Source: Burkholderia sp. E7m39 (lineage in GTDB: Bacteria; Pseudomonadota; Gammaproteobacteria; Burkholderiales; Burkholderiaceae). Taken from it: 64,000 nucleotides of DNA. The translations under genes were made by a program, and so were the position numbers. The stretch spans positions 121,442 through 185,441 of the forward strand of contig BBSL01000034.1 of NCBI GenBank assembly GCA_001319865.1, given 5' to 3'. Positions 28,036 to 37,367 of this stretch are shown in pieces (positions within the stretch are counted from its first letter, which is position 1; every line of letters starts with the position of its first letter). The notes below the pieces were generated by a model. It saw nothing but the letters and a program-made list of their open reading frames with translations, did not search any database and was not told where the DNA came from.

Positions 28036-28776
28036 ATGCATTCTCATCGTGCAAAGCGTCGCCGGCCGCAGATTCACGCCGGCACGCCCGTCTGGCTGTT
28101 CGATCTCGACAACACGCTGCATCACGCGTCGCACGCGATTTTCCCGGCAATCAACTCCGCGATGACGCAGTACATCATCGACGCGCTGCAAGTCGAGCGC
28201 GTCGAAGCGAACCGTCTGCGCACGGGATACACGCAGCGCTACGGCGCGGCGCTGCTGGGTCTGACGCGTCATCACACCATCGATCCGCACGATTTCCTCG
28301 AGTACGTCCACACGTTTCCGGACTTGCGAGCGATGCTGCGAAGCGAGCGCGGCCTGAAACGTCTCGTCGATGCGCTGCCCGGCCGCAAGATCGTGCTCAC
28401 CAACGCGCCCGAAACCTACGCGCGTGACGTGCTGAAGGAACTGGGCATCGAGCGGCTGTTCGAGCGCGTGATCGCGATCGAGCACATGCGCGACCGTCGC
28501 GCGTGGCGCGCCAAGCCCGATCACGCGATGCTGCGCCGTGCGATGCGCGACGCGCACGTGCGTCTCGCCGATGCGATTCTCGTCGAAGACACGCGCAGTC
28601 ATCTGAAGAATTACCGGCGCCTAGGCATCCGCACGGTCTGGATCACCGGCCATCTGCCGCGCCATGCTCGCGCCGACGGCACGGTTGCGCCGCTGCCGGG
28701 CACGGGGCGCCCGCACTATGTCGACCGCTGCATTCGTTCGCTAAAATCGTTGCGAACAGGCATCCCGAACGGGTAA
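28036..28776 (+). CDS. HAD-superfamily phosphatase, pyrimidine 5'-nucleotidase-like
   Basis: A 246-residue HAD hydrolase of the SDT1-like pyrimidine 5'-nucleotidase subgroup. Motif I LFDLDNTLHHASH contains the nucleophile and acid/base aspartates (DLDNT); motif II is IVLTNAP; motif III lysine lies in RAWRAKPDH; motif IV LVEDTRSHLKN supplies the metal ligands. A helical cap lies between residues about 35 and 105. Likely dephosphorylates nucleotides or other small phosphates; the exact substrate is not readable. The start at 28036 keeps a basic N-terminal leader of about 14 residues. slmA begins 40 bases later on the same strand, a conserved pairing. Confidence 0.85.
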   Translation: MHSHRAKRRRPQIHAGTPVWLFDLDNTLHHASHAIFPAINSAMTQYIIDALQVERVEANRLRTGYTQRYGAALLGLTRHHTIDPHDFLEYVHTFPDLRAMLRSERGLKRLVDALPGRKIVLTNAPETYARDVLKELGIERLFERVIAIEHMRDRRAWRAKPDHAMLRRAMRDAHVRLADAILVEDTRSHLKNYRRLGIRTVWITGHLPRHARADGTVAPLPGTGRPHYVDRCIRSLKSLRTGIPNG

Positions 28777-28816
28777 CGGGAAAACCAGCCGGCCTGTCAC
28801 ACGAGGGACGACAGAC

Positions 28817-29482
28817 ATGCAGCCGATCCGCAAGCATGACGACGACGTAACCGAACAGCAGCTGGCCACGCCGCGCACGACGCGCCTGAAACCGGGCGAG
28901 CGGCGCGTGCATATCCTGCAGACGCTCGCCGCGATGCTGGAAGCGCCGAAGAACGAAAAAATCACGACCTCGGCGCTGGCCGCGCGTCTCGGCGTATCCG
29001 AAGCGGCGCTGTATCGCCATTTCGCGAGCAAGGCGCAGATGTTCGAAGGGCTGATCGAGTTCATCGAGCAGACGCTCTTCGGGCTCATCAACCAGATCAC
29101 CGCAAAAGAACCGAACGGCGTGCTGCAGGCGCGCGCGATCGCGCTGACGCTGCTGAACTTCTCCGCGAAGAATCCGGGCATGACGCGCGTGCTGACGTGC
29201 GAGGCGCTCGTCGGCGAGCATGAGCGGCTCACCGAGCGCGTCAACCAGTTGCTCGAGCGCGTCGAGGCGTCGCTCAAGCAATGTCTGCGGCTCGGGCTGA
29301 TGGACGCATCGAGCCACGCCGGACCGAACGCGATCCCGCTGCCCGCCGACTATGATCCCGTCGTGCGCGCGAGCCTGTTGCTGAGCTATATCGTCGGACG
29401 CTGGCACCGATACATACGCAGCGGCTTCACGCGCGCGCCGATCGAACAGGCGGACGCGCAATTGCGGCTGATCCTGCAATAG
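28817..29482 (+). CDS. slmA: nucleoid occlusion factor SlmA (TetR fold)
   Basis: A 221-residue TetR-fold protein. The helix-turn-helix reads ITTSALAARLGVSEAALYRHF (within residues 50-72), followed by a helical ligand/FtsZ-interaction domain with the family segment KNPGMTRVLTCEALVGEHERL. SlmA binds chromosomal sites and blocks FtsZ polymerisation over the nucleoid. The N-terminal 20 residues are basic and acidic mixed, slightly longer than E. coli SlmA. Position downstream of a HAD phosphatase and upstream of metX is typical for Burkholderiaceae. Confidence 0.9.
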   Translation: MQPIRKHDDDVTEQQLATPRTTRLKPGERRVHILQTLAAMLEAPKNEKITTSALAARLGVSEAALYRHFASKAQMFEGLIEFIEQTLFGLINQITAKEPNGVLQARAIALTLLNFSAKNPGMTRVLTCEALVGEHERLTERVNQLLERVEASLKQCLRLGLMDASSHAGPNAIPLPADYDPVVRASLLLSYIVGRWHRYIRSGFTRAPIEQADAQLRLILQ

Positions 29483-29522
29483 AGGCGCGCGCGGGTTTTC
29501 CGCCGCTTTTTTCCGCTATACT

Positions 29523-29724
29523 CTGCGCTTGACCTTTTTAACGGTCTGAAAGTGTGACAGCGCGCCGATTTGCTGACTCGATTGCGGGCGCGCGAACCAG
29601 CGAGAGGATTGATCCGTCTCGCGGTTCACTACAAATGCGGCTAAAGAGGTCGTCAGCCGCGCAACCACACCTTCCGCGCAATCGCCGACACCATTTAGCC
29701 GCCCCATGTCAGAAGGCGGAATGA
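29523..29724 (+). promoter_or_regulatory. structured metX 5' leader, candidate cis-regulatory RNA
   Basis: After a TATACT minus-ten-like element (29517-29522) the leader can form three strong hairpins: GCGCGCC with GGCGCGC around 29560-29593, GCGAGAGGAT with ATCCGTCTCGC around 29600-29622, and GCGGCT (29637-29642) with AGCCGC (29655-29660). A second copy, AGCCGCC at 29697-29703, can instead pair with that GCGGCT. Its CCGCC part can also pair with the GGCGG ribosome-binding site at 29715-29719. These mutually exclusive pairings look like an on/off translational switch. I know of no named riboswitch with these elements. Function is inferred. Confidence 0.5.
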
Positions 29725-30870
29725 ATGGAATCGATCGGGATCGTCACTCCACAAACAATGCATTTCTCCGAGCCGCTGCGCCTGCAGAACGGCAGCTCGC
29801 TCGCGAACTACGACCTTGTCGTCGAAACATACGGCACGCTCAACGCCGCGCGCAGCAACGCCGTGCTCGTCTGCCACGCGCTCAACGCGTCGCATCACGT
29901 GGCGGGCGTGTACACGGACGATCCAAAGAACGTCGGCTGGTGGGACAACATGGTCGGGCCGGGCAAGCCGCTCGACACCAACCGCTTCTTCGTAATCGGC
30001 GTGAACAACCTGGGTTCGTGCTTCGGCTCGACGGGTCCGATGAGCGTCGATCCGTCGACGGGCAAGCCGTATGGCGCGAGCTTTCCCGTCGTGACCGTCG
30101 AAGACTGGGTGAACGCGCAGGCGCGCGTCGCCGACGCGTTCGCCATCGAGAAATTCGCGGCCGTGATGGGCGGCAGCCTCGGTGGCATGCAGGCGCTCGC
30201 GTGGAGCATGATGTATCCGGACCGGCTCGCGCACTGCATCGTCGTCGCGTCGACACCGAAGCTGTCGGCGCAGAACATCGCGTTCAACGAAGTGGCGCGC
30301 TCGTCGATTTTGTCCGACCCCGACTTTCACGGCGGCGACTACTACGCGCACGGCGTGAAACCGAAGCGCGGCTTGCGCGTCGCGCGGATGATCGGGCACA
30401 TCACCTATCTGTCCGACGACGACATGGCAGCGAAGTTCGGCCGTGCGCTGCGCCGCGCGGAAGGCGCCGACGACGTCTACAACTTCAACTTCGACGTCGA
30501 GTTCGAAGTGGAGTCGTATCTGCGCTATCAGGGCGACAAGTTCGCCGATTATTTCGACGCGAACACGTATCTGCTGATTACGCGCGCGCTCGATTACTTC
30601 GACCCCGCCAAAGCCTACGACGGCGATCTCACGGCGGCACTCGCGCACACGAAGGCAAAGTATCTGATCGCCAGCTTCACGACCGACTGGCGTTTCGCGC
30701 CCGCGCGCTCGCGCGAACTGGTGAAGGCGCTGCTCGATCACAAGCGCCAGGTCACCTATGGCGAGATCGATGCGCCGCATGGCCATGACGCCTTCCTGCT
30801 CGACGACGCGCGCTATCACAACCTGATGCGCGCCTACTACGAACGTATCGCCAACGAGGTCAACGCATGA
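29725..30870 (+). CDS. metX: homoserine O-acyltransferase (MetX; O-succinyl type likely)
   Basis: A 381-residue alpha/beta hydrolase-fold enzyme activating homoserine for methionine synthesis. The nucleophile is Ser151 in GGSLGGMQ; the partner aspartate lies in TTDWRF and the histidine in PHGHDAFL. The segment [11 protein letters not shown] and LNASHHVAG are family hallmarks. Betaproteobacterial MetX enzymes paired with MetW have been assigned as O-succinyltransferases (MetXS); this is inference here, acetyl transfer is the alternative. Translation may start at the ATG at 29725, preceded by AAGGCGGA; another ATG four bases earlier is out of frame. It overlaps metW by four bases. Confidence 0.93.
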   Translation: MESIGIVTPQTMHFSEPLRLQNGSSLANYDLVVETYGTLNAARSNAVLVCHALNASHHVAGVYTDDPKNVGWWDNMVGPGKPLDTNRFFVIGVNNLGSCFGSTGPMSVDPSTGKPYGASFPVVTVEDWVNAQARVADAFAIEKFAAVMGGSLGGMQALAWSMMYPDRLAHCIVVASTPKLSAQNIAFNEVARSSILSDPDFHGGDYYAHGVKPKRGLRVARMIGHITYLSDDDMAAKFGRALRRAEGADDVYNFNFDVEFEVESYLRYQGDKFADYFDANTYLLITRALDYFDPAKAYDGDLTAALAHTKAKYLIASFTTDWRFAPARSRELVKALLDHKRQVTYGEIDAPHGHDAFLLDDARYHNLMRAYYERIANEVNA

Positions 30871-31475
30871 ACCAGCGCGCACTCGATTATCTTGCGACGC
30901 GCCCGGATTTCCGCGCGATCGCCCGCTGGGTCGAACCGCGCGCGACGGTGCTCGATCTGGGTTGCGGCGACGGCTCGCTGCTGTCGCTGCTGATGGAAGA
31001 ACTCGACGTGTCGGGCTACGGCATCGAGATCAACGACGCCGGCGTGCTCGCATCGACGAAGAACGGCATCAACGTGATCCAGCAGAATCTGGAAGACGGC
31101 TTGCGCCTGTTCGAAGACGAGAGCTTCGACTTCGCGATTCTTTCTCAAACGCTGCAGACCATTCATCAGACGGCCGCGATCCTGCGCGAGACGGTGCGCG
31201 TCGGTAAAGAGTGCATCGTTTCGTTCCCAAATTTCGGGTATTGGGCGCATCGCTTGTCCGTGTTGCAGGGACGTATGCCCGTGTCGAAGTCGCTGCCTTA
31301 TCAGTGGCACAACACGCCGAACGTGCGCGTGCTGACCATCAAGGACTTCGAGGCGCTCGCGCCGGAAGTCGGCATCGAGATTCTCGACCGCGTCGTGCTG
31401 CATGGTGGTCAGCAGGTGCGTTGGGGCGTGAACTGGCGTGGTAGTCTTGCGGTCTATCGCGTCAAGAAAAGCTAA
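30867..31475 (+). CDS. metW: methionine biosynthesis protein MetW
   Basis: A 202-residue class I methyltransferase-fold protein. SAM-binding motif [15 protein letters not shown] is at residues about 28-42, followed by [10 protein letters not shown] and the family segment [26 protein letters not shown] split across residues 98-125. MetW is always linked to metX in this group and helps homoserine acylation; whether it methylates anything is unsettled. It overlaps metX by four bases (ATGA), so the two are translationally coupled, and ampG follows after 13 bases. Confidence 0.93.
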   Translation: MNQRALDYLATRPDFRAIARWVEPRATVLDLGCGDGSLLSLLMEELDVSGYGIEINDAGVLASTKNGINVIQQNLEDGLRLFEDESFDFAILSQTLQTIHQTAAILRETVRVGKECIVSFPNFGYWAHRLSVLQGRMPVSKSLPYQWHNTPNVRVLTIKDFEALAPEVGIEILDRVVLHGGQQVRWGVNWRGSLAVYRVKKS

Positions 31476-31488
31476 CGCCACCCATCTC

Positions 31489-32883
31489 ATGTCGAACCCG
31501 CCACACGAGGCGCCTGCACTAACCGCTCACGAAGAACATCCCGGCTGGCGCGCGTTTCTCAACGCGCGCATGCTGATCTGCGTCTTTCTTGGCTTCACGT
31601 CGGGCTTGCCGCTGTTCACGCTCGTCTATCTCGTTCAGGCCTGGCTGCGTTCCGAAGGTGTGAACCTGAAGGAAATCGGCCTGTTCGCGCTGATCCAGTT
31701 TCCGTATACGTGGAAATTCATCTGGGCGCCGCTGATGGACCGCTACGTGCCGCGCCTGCCCGGCTGGCGTCCGGGCCGCCGGCGGGGCTGGATGCTCGCC
31801 ACCCAGATTCTCGTCGCGGTGGCGATTGCGTCGCTCGGCATCGTGTCGCCGCGCGATTCGATCTGGACGGTGGCTGCCTTGACCGCGCTCGTTGCGTTTT
31901 TCGGCGCGAGCCAGGACATCGTGATCGACGCCTACCGGCGCGAACTGCTGCGCGACACCGAGCAGGGTCTCGGCAACGCCGTGCACGTCAATGCGTACAA
32001 GATCGCGGCGCTCGTGCCCGGCTCGCTCGCGCTGATCCTCTCCGATCACATGCCGTGGGCAACCGTGTTCATGGTGACGGCCGCGTTCATGCTGCCGGGC
32101 ATGATCATGACGCTCGTCGTCAGCGAACCCGACGTGCATGGCGCGCCGCCGAAAAATCTGCGCGAAGCCATCATCGAGCCGTTTCATGAATTCATCACGC
32201 GCGACGGCTGGCGCGGCGCGCTGTTCGTGCTCGGCTTCATCTTTCTGTACAAGCTCGGCGACACGATGGCGACCACGCTGTCCACGTCGTTCTTTCTCGA
32301 CATCGGCTTTTCGCGCACGCAGATCGGCGTGATCGCGAAGACGACGGCATTCGGTGCGAGTCTCGCGGGCGGCATCATCGGCGGCGTTGCGCTGATGAAA
32401 ATCGGCATCGGACGAGGGCTTTGGATCTTCGGCATTCTGCAGATGGTGTCGACGCTCGGCTTCGCGTGGCTCGCGCATGTCGGGCCGACGTCGCCGGGGC
32501 TGAACGTCGTCTACGACATCGCCGTGGCGCTCAGCACGGGCACGACGGAGCTGTTGTCGCTGCTCGGCATCGGCTGGACGGTGCAGCTCGATCCGATGTC
32601 GGTGGCGCTTGCGCTCGTGTACGGCTTCGAAACGTTCACGACGGGCCTCACGCTTGCTGCGTTCACGGCTTACATCGCCAGCACGACCGACCCACGCTAT
32701 ACCGCGACGCAGTTCGCACTCTTCACGTCGCTGGCCTCGGTGCCGCGCACGCTCGCTTCGGCGGCAAGCGGCTTCGTGGTCGCGCAGATCGGCTGGTTCG
32801 ACTACTTCCTGGCCTGCACGGCGCTTGCTATTCCAGGCATGCTACTGTTGTTCCGGATCGCCCCTTGGAGTAAGCAGTCGTGA
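31489..32883 (+). CDS. ampG: AmpG-family muropeptide permease
   Basis: A 464-residue major facilitator protein with about 12-14 transmembrane helices. The start region LICVFLGFTSGLPLFTLVYLVQAWLR and LIQFPYTWKFIWAPLMDRYVP are hallmarks of AmpG, which imports anhydro-muropeptides for cell-wall recycling. The ATG at 31489 (MSNPPHEAPAL) gives the family start; the frame is open upstream inside metW. It lies in the metX-metW-ampG-M48 run and its stop overlaps the start of the M48 gene, implying co-expression. AmpG activity often influences beta-lactamase induction, but no ampR or ampC lies here. Confidence 0.92.
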   Translation: MSNPPHEAPALTAHEEHPGWRAFLNARMLICVFLGFTSGLPLFTLVYLVQAWLRSEGVNLKEIGLFALIQFPYTWKFIWAPLMDRYVPRLPGWRPGRRRGWMLATQILVAVAIASLGIVSPRDSIWTVAALTALVAFFGASQDIVIDAYRRELLRDTEQGLGNAVHVNAYKIAALVPGSLALILSDHMPWATVFMVTAAFMLPGMIMTLVVSEPDVHGAPPKNLREAIIEPFHEFITRDGWRGALFVLGFIFLYKLGDTMATTLSTSFFLDIGFSRTQIGVIAKTTAFGASLAGGIIGGVALMKIGIGRGLWIFGILQMVSTLGFAWLAHVGPTSPGLNVVYDIAVALSTGTTELLSLLGIGWTVQLDPMSVALALVYGFETFTTGLTLAAFTAYIASTTDPRYTATQFALFTSLASVPRTLASAASGFVVAQIGWFDYFLACTALAIPGMLLLFRIAPWSKQS

Positions 32884-34097
32884 TGTTGTTTGCGTCGCGG
32901 CGCGCCGCCATTGGCCCGGCCTCGCGCGCTGAATTCCGCCGATCGCCTGCATATCGCATGCGCGCGTTCCGCCGTGCCCCGCACCTGGCCATTCTGGCGG
33001 CTTGCGGGATGTTCGGCACGATGGCGACGTGGCAAGCACACGCAGCCGAACCGGCGGCGAACAGCAGCGCGCCGCCCGCCGCGACCGCACCGGCGGCAAC
33101 CGCTGCGGCACCGGCAGCGTCCTCGGCTCCTGTTGCGCCGAAACCGGAAGCCGCGCCGACGGCCACGTCGGGCGCATCCGCGCCTGCGAGTGCGAACGCA
33201 AACGCGAACGCGGCGCCGCCGCCCGCCCCCGTGACGGCGCGCACGCCGGCGCCTGCGCCGCCGCCCACATTGCCTGCGCCATTCCAGCCGACCCAGCAAC
33301 TGCGTTACGGCGGCTATGCCGTCTTTCGCAATCTGATTCCTTCGTCGATGCTCGAAGCCCAATCCGCTGAGGAATTCGACCAGATCGCGCGCGGCGCGCA
33401 GCACATGAACCGGTTTTATCCGGCCTCGGACGCGCACGTGAAACGCGTGCAGGAAATCGTCGACAAGCTGATTCCCTACGCATTGAAGTGGAACGATCGC
33501 GCGAAGAGCTGGAAGTGGGACATCGCCGTGCTGCGCTCAACGGATATTCGCGCGTACTGTCTGCCGGGCGGCAAGATCGTCATCTACGGCGGCATGCTCG
33601 ACAAGGTCAAGCTCAACGACAACGAACTCGGCATGCTGCTCGGCCATGAAATCGCGCACGCACTGCGTGAACATGCGCGCGAGCGGCTCGGCGAACAGCA
33701 GGCCGCGCAATTGGGTTCGGGGACGATTCCGCAACTGTTCGGTCTCGCCGATCTCGGCGAAGCGCCGCTCGGCATCGGCACGCAATTGCTGGAAATGAAG
33801 TACGAACGCGCCGACGAAACGGAAGCGGACGTGATCGGCAGCGAGATTGCGTCGCGCGCCGGTTTCGATCCGCGCGCGGCCATCACGCTATGGGACAAGC
33901 TCGCAGTCGCCACGCGCAACAACCGGGATCAGGGCTTTATCTACGTGCATCCGTACAATCCGGCGCGGCGCGCGGACATCATGAAGCGGCTCGCCGACAT
34001 GCTGCCGCTGTACGCGAAAGCCGTCGGCAAACCGGTCGATGCGTTGCCCGACTATGCGGGCATCGGCCGCCCGCGTCGAACGACGGCAAGCGACTAA
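32880..34097 (+). CDS. secreted M48-family metallopeptidase with Ala/Pro-rich linker
   Basis: A 405-residue protein with an N-terminal signal sequence (cleavage likely near residue 56, after WQAHA), a long Ala/Pro/Ser/Thr linker (about 57-135), and a peptidase domain. Zinc site HEIAH is at 256-260 and the third ligand Glu in ADETEADVIG. It resembles the BepA/LoiP/YcaL group of envelope zinc proteases that act in the periplasm. GTG at 32880 is nine bases after a GGAG; ATG at 32883 and the later ATG at 32958, which would give a shorter, cleaner signal peptide, are alternatives. It overlaps ampG by four bases. Confidence 0.85.
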   Translation: MMLFASRRAAIGPASRAEFRRSPAYRMRAFRRAPHLAILAACGMFGTMATWQAHAAEPAANSSAPPAATAPAATAAAPAASSAPVAPKPEAAPTATSGASAPASANANANAAPPPAPVTARTPAPAPPPTLPAPFQPTQQLRYGGYAVFRNLIPSSMLEAQSAEEFDQIARGAQHMNRFYPASDAHVKRVQEIVDKLIPYALKWNDRAKSWKWDIAVLRSTDIRAYCLPGGKIVIYGGMLDKVKLNDNELGMLLGHEIAHALREHARERLGEQQAAQLGSGTIPQLFGLADLGEAPLGIGTQLLEMKYERADETEADVIGSEIASRAGFDPRAAITLWDKLAVATRNNRDQGFIYVHPYNPARRADIMKRLADMLPLYAKAVGKPVDALPDYAGIGRPRRTTASD

Positions 34098-34107
34098 GGC
34101 GCTTCGC

Positions 34108-34887
34108 TTACTTCGCGAGCTGGTGGTTGTAGTCGACCGTCAGCGGCGCGTGGTCGCTGAACTTGATGTCGCGGAAGATCGACGTCTTTTTCGCGGCGGC
34201 AGCGATGCCCGGCGTCGCGATCTGATAATCGATACGCCACCCGACGTTCTTCGCATACGCCTGGCCGCGATTGCTCCACCACGTGTACTGCTCGGGACGC
34301 GGATCGAGCGTGCGGAACACGTCGACGTAACCGACATCGTCGAACAGCTTCGTGAGCCACGCGCGCTCTTCCGGCAGACAGCCTGAATTCTTCTGGTTGC
34401 CCTTCCAGTTCTTGATGTCGATTTCCTTGTGGACGATGTTCACGTCGCCGCACACGATCACCTCGCGCTCCTTCGATAGTTCCGCGAGATGCGGCATGAA
34501 CTCGTCCATGAAGCGGTACTTGGCCTGCTGGCGCTCGTCGCCGCTCGATCCCGACGGCACATACACCGAGACCACGGAGAGATTGCCGAAGCGCGCTTCC
34601 ACGTAACGCCCTTCGGGATCGAACTCTTCGCTGCCGAAACCGATCACGACTTCATCCGGCTCGTGACGCGTATAGACGCCCGCGCCGCTGTAGCCCTTCT
34701 TGACCGCATGCTGGAAATAGCCGGTGAAACCGTGCGGCGCGAGAAACTCCGGCGTCATGTCGTCCTGCGAGCACTTGATTTCCTGCACGCACACGACGTC
34801 GGCCTTCTGCTCGCCGAACCACTCGAAAAAACCCTTCTTGGCCGCCGAACGGATGCCGTTCAGATTGGCGGTGATCACTCGCAACAT
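34108..34887 (-). CDS. xth: exodeoxyribonuclease III (AP endonuclease)
   Basis: A 259-residue endonuclease/exonuclease/phosphatase-fold enzyme for base-excision repair. Motifs: ITANLNGIRSA with the metal-binding Asn, CVQEIKCSQDD with catalytic Glu, VCGDVNIVHKEIDI with Asp/Asn, and the C-terminal FSDHAPLTVDY with the Asp-His dyad. It converges with the M48 gene (11 bases apart) and lies downstream of the damaged ppk2. The ATG at 34887 gives the standard MLRVITANLNG start. Confidence 0.95.
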   Translation of the reverse strand: MLRVITANLNGIRSAAKKGFFEWFGEQKADVVCVQEIKCSQDDMTPEFLAPHGFTGYFQHAVKKGYSGAGVYTRHEPDEVVIGFGSEEFDPEGRYVEARFGNLSVVSVYVPSGSSGDERQQAKYRFMDEFMPHLAELSKEREVIVCGDVNIVHKEIDIKNWKGNQKNSGCLPEERAWLTKLFDDVGYVDVFRTLDPRPEQYTWWSNRGQAYAKNVGWRIDYQIATPGIAAAAKKTSIFRDIKFSDHAPLTVDYNHQLAK

Positions 34888-34914
34888 GTTTTTCCTTCGT
34901 TCTGTTTTCGGGTA

Positions 34915-35750
34915 CTACTCGACGATCACGCCCTTCAACGATTCCTTCGGGGGCGGAAATTCCAGCTTCAGCGACTCGAACGTGCGCAGCAGCAGTTCAC
35001 CAACCATCACGTTGCGATGCGTCTTGGAGTTCGCGGGAATCACGTACCAAGGCGCGTATTCCGTCGACGTCGCGGCAAGCGCTTCATCGTACGCGTCCTG
35101 ATACTTGTCCCACAGCTTGCGCGCGTCGAGATCGGAGACGTCGAATTTCCAGTGCTTGGTCGGATCATCGATACGCGCCTGAAGGCGCTCGCGTTGCTCG
35201 TCCTTCGAAATGTGCAGCATGCACTTGACGATCGTCGCGCCGTTTTCCGCGAGCATCCGTTCGAAATCGCGGATGTGGCGATAGCGCCGCGTGCGCTCTT
35301 CCTTGCTCATCGAGCCGAGCACGACGGGCACCAGCACGTCTCGTAATGGCTTCGATTGAAGATGGTCAGTTCGCCGGCGGCGGGCGCCTGCGAATGCACG
35401 CGCCAGAGAAAGTCGTGTGCAAGTTCGACGGGCGTCGGCGCCTTGAACGGCACGATGCGCAGACCGAGCGGATCGACTTCATGAAACACCGCGCGGATCG
35501 TGCCGTCCTTGCCACTCGTGTCCATGCCCTGCAGCACCAGCAGCACGCGCTGGACGCGCTGCGCGTGCAGCCGTTCCTGCTGCGCATCGAGCAACGTGCC
35601 GATTTCAGCGAGACGCTCGCGATCGGTCTCCTTCGCGCCCGTCGAAAACGGCTTGGACGATGGATCGATATCGGCGAGCGAAAACCTCGACTTGCTGCTC
35701 TCGTCGAAAAAAGGCACGCGATAGTCGTCGAGACCGTTCTTCTTTGCCAT
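34915..35750 (-). pseudogene. ppk2: polyphosphate kinase 2 (PPK2) family gene, one-base frameshift
   Basis: On the minus strand translation starts at 35750 (AAGGAGG ribosome-binding site) and reads PPK2 sequence, with Walker A GMDTSGKDG at residues 75-83, up to IFNRSHYE at residue 137. There the frame leaves homology and stops at 35307. The remaining PPK2 sequence (LVPVVLGSMSKEERTRR onward, to GVIVE) continues in another frame to 34915. Adding one base near 35340-35342 restores HYEDVLVPVVLG, the expected Walker B region, and a 278-residue protein. Intact PPK2 enzymes phosphorylate nucleotides using polyphosphate. Whether the deletion is biological or a sequence error cannot be told here. Confidence 0.88.
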
Positions 35751-35889
35751 GGTTGTTCCTCCTTTGCGCGGCGGACCGTGGTGGTCGAATGAAAAGCAAA
35801 CGGGCCGTTGCGCGACTTTCGATGCGACAACAGCCCGTCATGGCCTTGCATGCGGCATGCCGCACGCAACGCCGATTGCGCTACGACAC

Positions 35890-37365
35890 TCAGCCCAGCT
35901 TCTTCTTCAGCAACTCGTTGACCTGCTGCGGATTCGCCTTGCCCTTGGTCGCTTTCATCGCCTGGCCGATCAGCGCGTTGAACGCCTTTTCCTTGCCCGC
36001 GCGGAATTCCTCGACCGACTTCTGGTTCGCGGCGAGCACTTCGTCGATGATCGCTTCGAGCGCGCCCGTGTCCGAGATCTGCTTCAGGCCCTTCGCGTCG
36101 ATGATGCGGTCGGCGGCGGCTTCGTCCGTGGCCTTCTCTTCCCAGATCGCGAGGAAAATTTCCTTCGCGATCTTGTTCGAGATCGTGCCGTCGGCAATGC
36201 GTTGCAACACCAGCGCGAGTTGCACGGCGGACACCGGGCTTTGCGCGATGTCGCGGCCTTCGCGGTTCAGTTGCGACGACACTTCGCCCATCAGCCAGTT
36301 GGCCGCGGCCTTGGCTTGCGCAGCACCGACCTTCGCGACCACGGCTTCGTAGTAAGCAGCCATCGCCTTGCTCGACGTGACGACGCCCGCATCGTACGAC
36401 GTCAAACCGTATTGCTCGACGAAGCGCTTTTGCATCGCTTCCGGCAATTCCGGCAACTCCACCTTCACGCGCTCGACCCACGACGACTCGATCACGAGCG
36501 GCATCAGATCGGGATCGGGGAAATAGCGGTAATCGTGCGCGTCTTCCTTGCTGCGCATCGAGCGCGTTTCGCGCTTGTCGGGATCGTACAGACGCGTTTC
36601 CTGCACCACGGTGCCGCCGTCTTCGATCAGTTCGATCTGACGGCGCACTTCGTACTGGATCGCTTCTTCAAGGAAGCGAAACGAGTTCAGGTTCTTGATT
36701 TCCGCGCGCGTGCCGAATTCCTTCTGGCCCACAGGCCGTACCGACACGTTCGCGTCGCAGCGGAACGAGCCTTCCTGCATGTTGCCGTCGCAGATGCCGA
36801 GCCACACGACCAGACCATGCAGCGCCTTCGCATACGCAACGGCTTCGGCTGAGCTGCGCATTTCCGGCTCGGTGACGATTTCGAGCAGCGGCGTGCCCGC
36901 GCGGTTCAGGTCGATGCCCGTCATGCCCGCGAAGTCTTCGTGGAGCGACTTGCCCGCGTCCTCTTCGAGGTGCGCGCGCGTCAGGTTGATGGTCTTCTCG
37001 TACGCCTCTTTCCCGGCCTTTTCGTTGGCGGGAACCTGAATCGTGATCTGTCCGCCCTGCACGACGGGGATTTCGTACTGGCTGATCTGATAGCCCTTCG
37101 GCAGATCAGGATAGAAATAATTCTTGCGCGCGAAGATGCTGCGCGGCGCGATGGTCGCGTTGATGGCGAGACCGAACTGGATCGCGCGCTCGACGGCGCC
37201 GCGGTTCATCACGGGCAGCACGCCCGGCAGCGCGAGATCGACGGCGCAGGCCTGCGTGTTCGGCGCAGCGCCGAACTGCGTGGCCGCGCCCGAAAAGATC
37301 TTCGAGACCGTCGACAACTGCGCGTGCGTCTCGAGACCGATAACGACTTCCCATTGTGTTGCCAT
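35890..37365 (-). CDS. gatB: aspartyl/glutamyl-tRNA(Asn/Gln) amidotransferase subunit B
   Basis: A 491-residue GatB, which holds misacylated Glu-tRNA(Gln) or Asp-tRNA(Asn) and activates it for transamidation. Hallmarks: [15 protein letters not shown] at the N-terminus, the kinase-like segment [28 protein letters not shown] [11 protein letters not shown], and the C-terminal YqeY-like tail rich in Lys/Ala ([14 protein letters not shown]). I placed the start at the ATG 37365 because GGGAGG lies seven bases upstream; an ATG six bases earlier sits directly against that site and overlaps the gatA stop. Third gene of the gatC-gatA-gatB operon. Confidence 0.97.
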   Translation of the reverse strand: MATQWEVVIGLETHAQLSTVSKIFSGAATQFGAAPNTQACAVDLALPGVLPVMNRGAVERAIQFGLAINATIAPRSIFARKNYFYPDLPKGYQISQYEIPVVQGGQITIQVPANEKAGKEAYEKTINLTRAHLEEDAGKSLHEDFAGMTGIDLNRAGTPLLEIVTEPEMRSSAEAVAYAKALHGLVVWLGICDGNMQEGSFRCDANVSVRPVGQKEFGTRAEIKNLNSFRFLEEAIQYEVRRQIELIEDGGTVVQETRLYDPDKRETRSMRSKEDAHDYRYFPDPDLMPLVIESSWVERVKVELPELPEAMQKRFVEQYGLTSYDAGVVTSSKAMAAYYEAVVAKVGAAQAKAAANWLMGEVSSQLNREGRDIAQSPVSAVQLALVLQRIADGTISNKIAKEIFLAIWEEKATDEAAADRIIDAKGLKQISDTGALEAIIDEVLAANQKSVEEFRAGKEKAFNALIGQAMKATKGKANPQQVNELLKKKLG

Positions 37366-37367
37366 GC

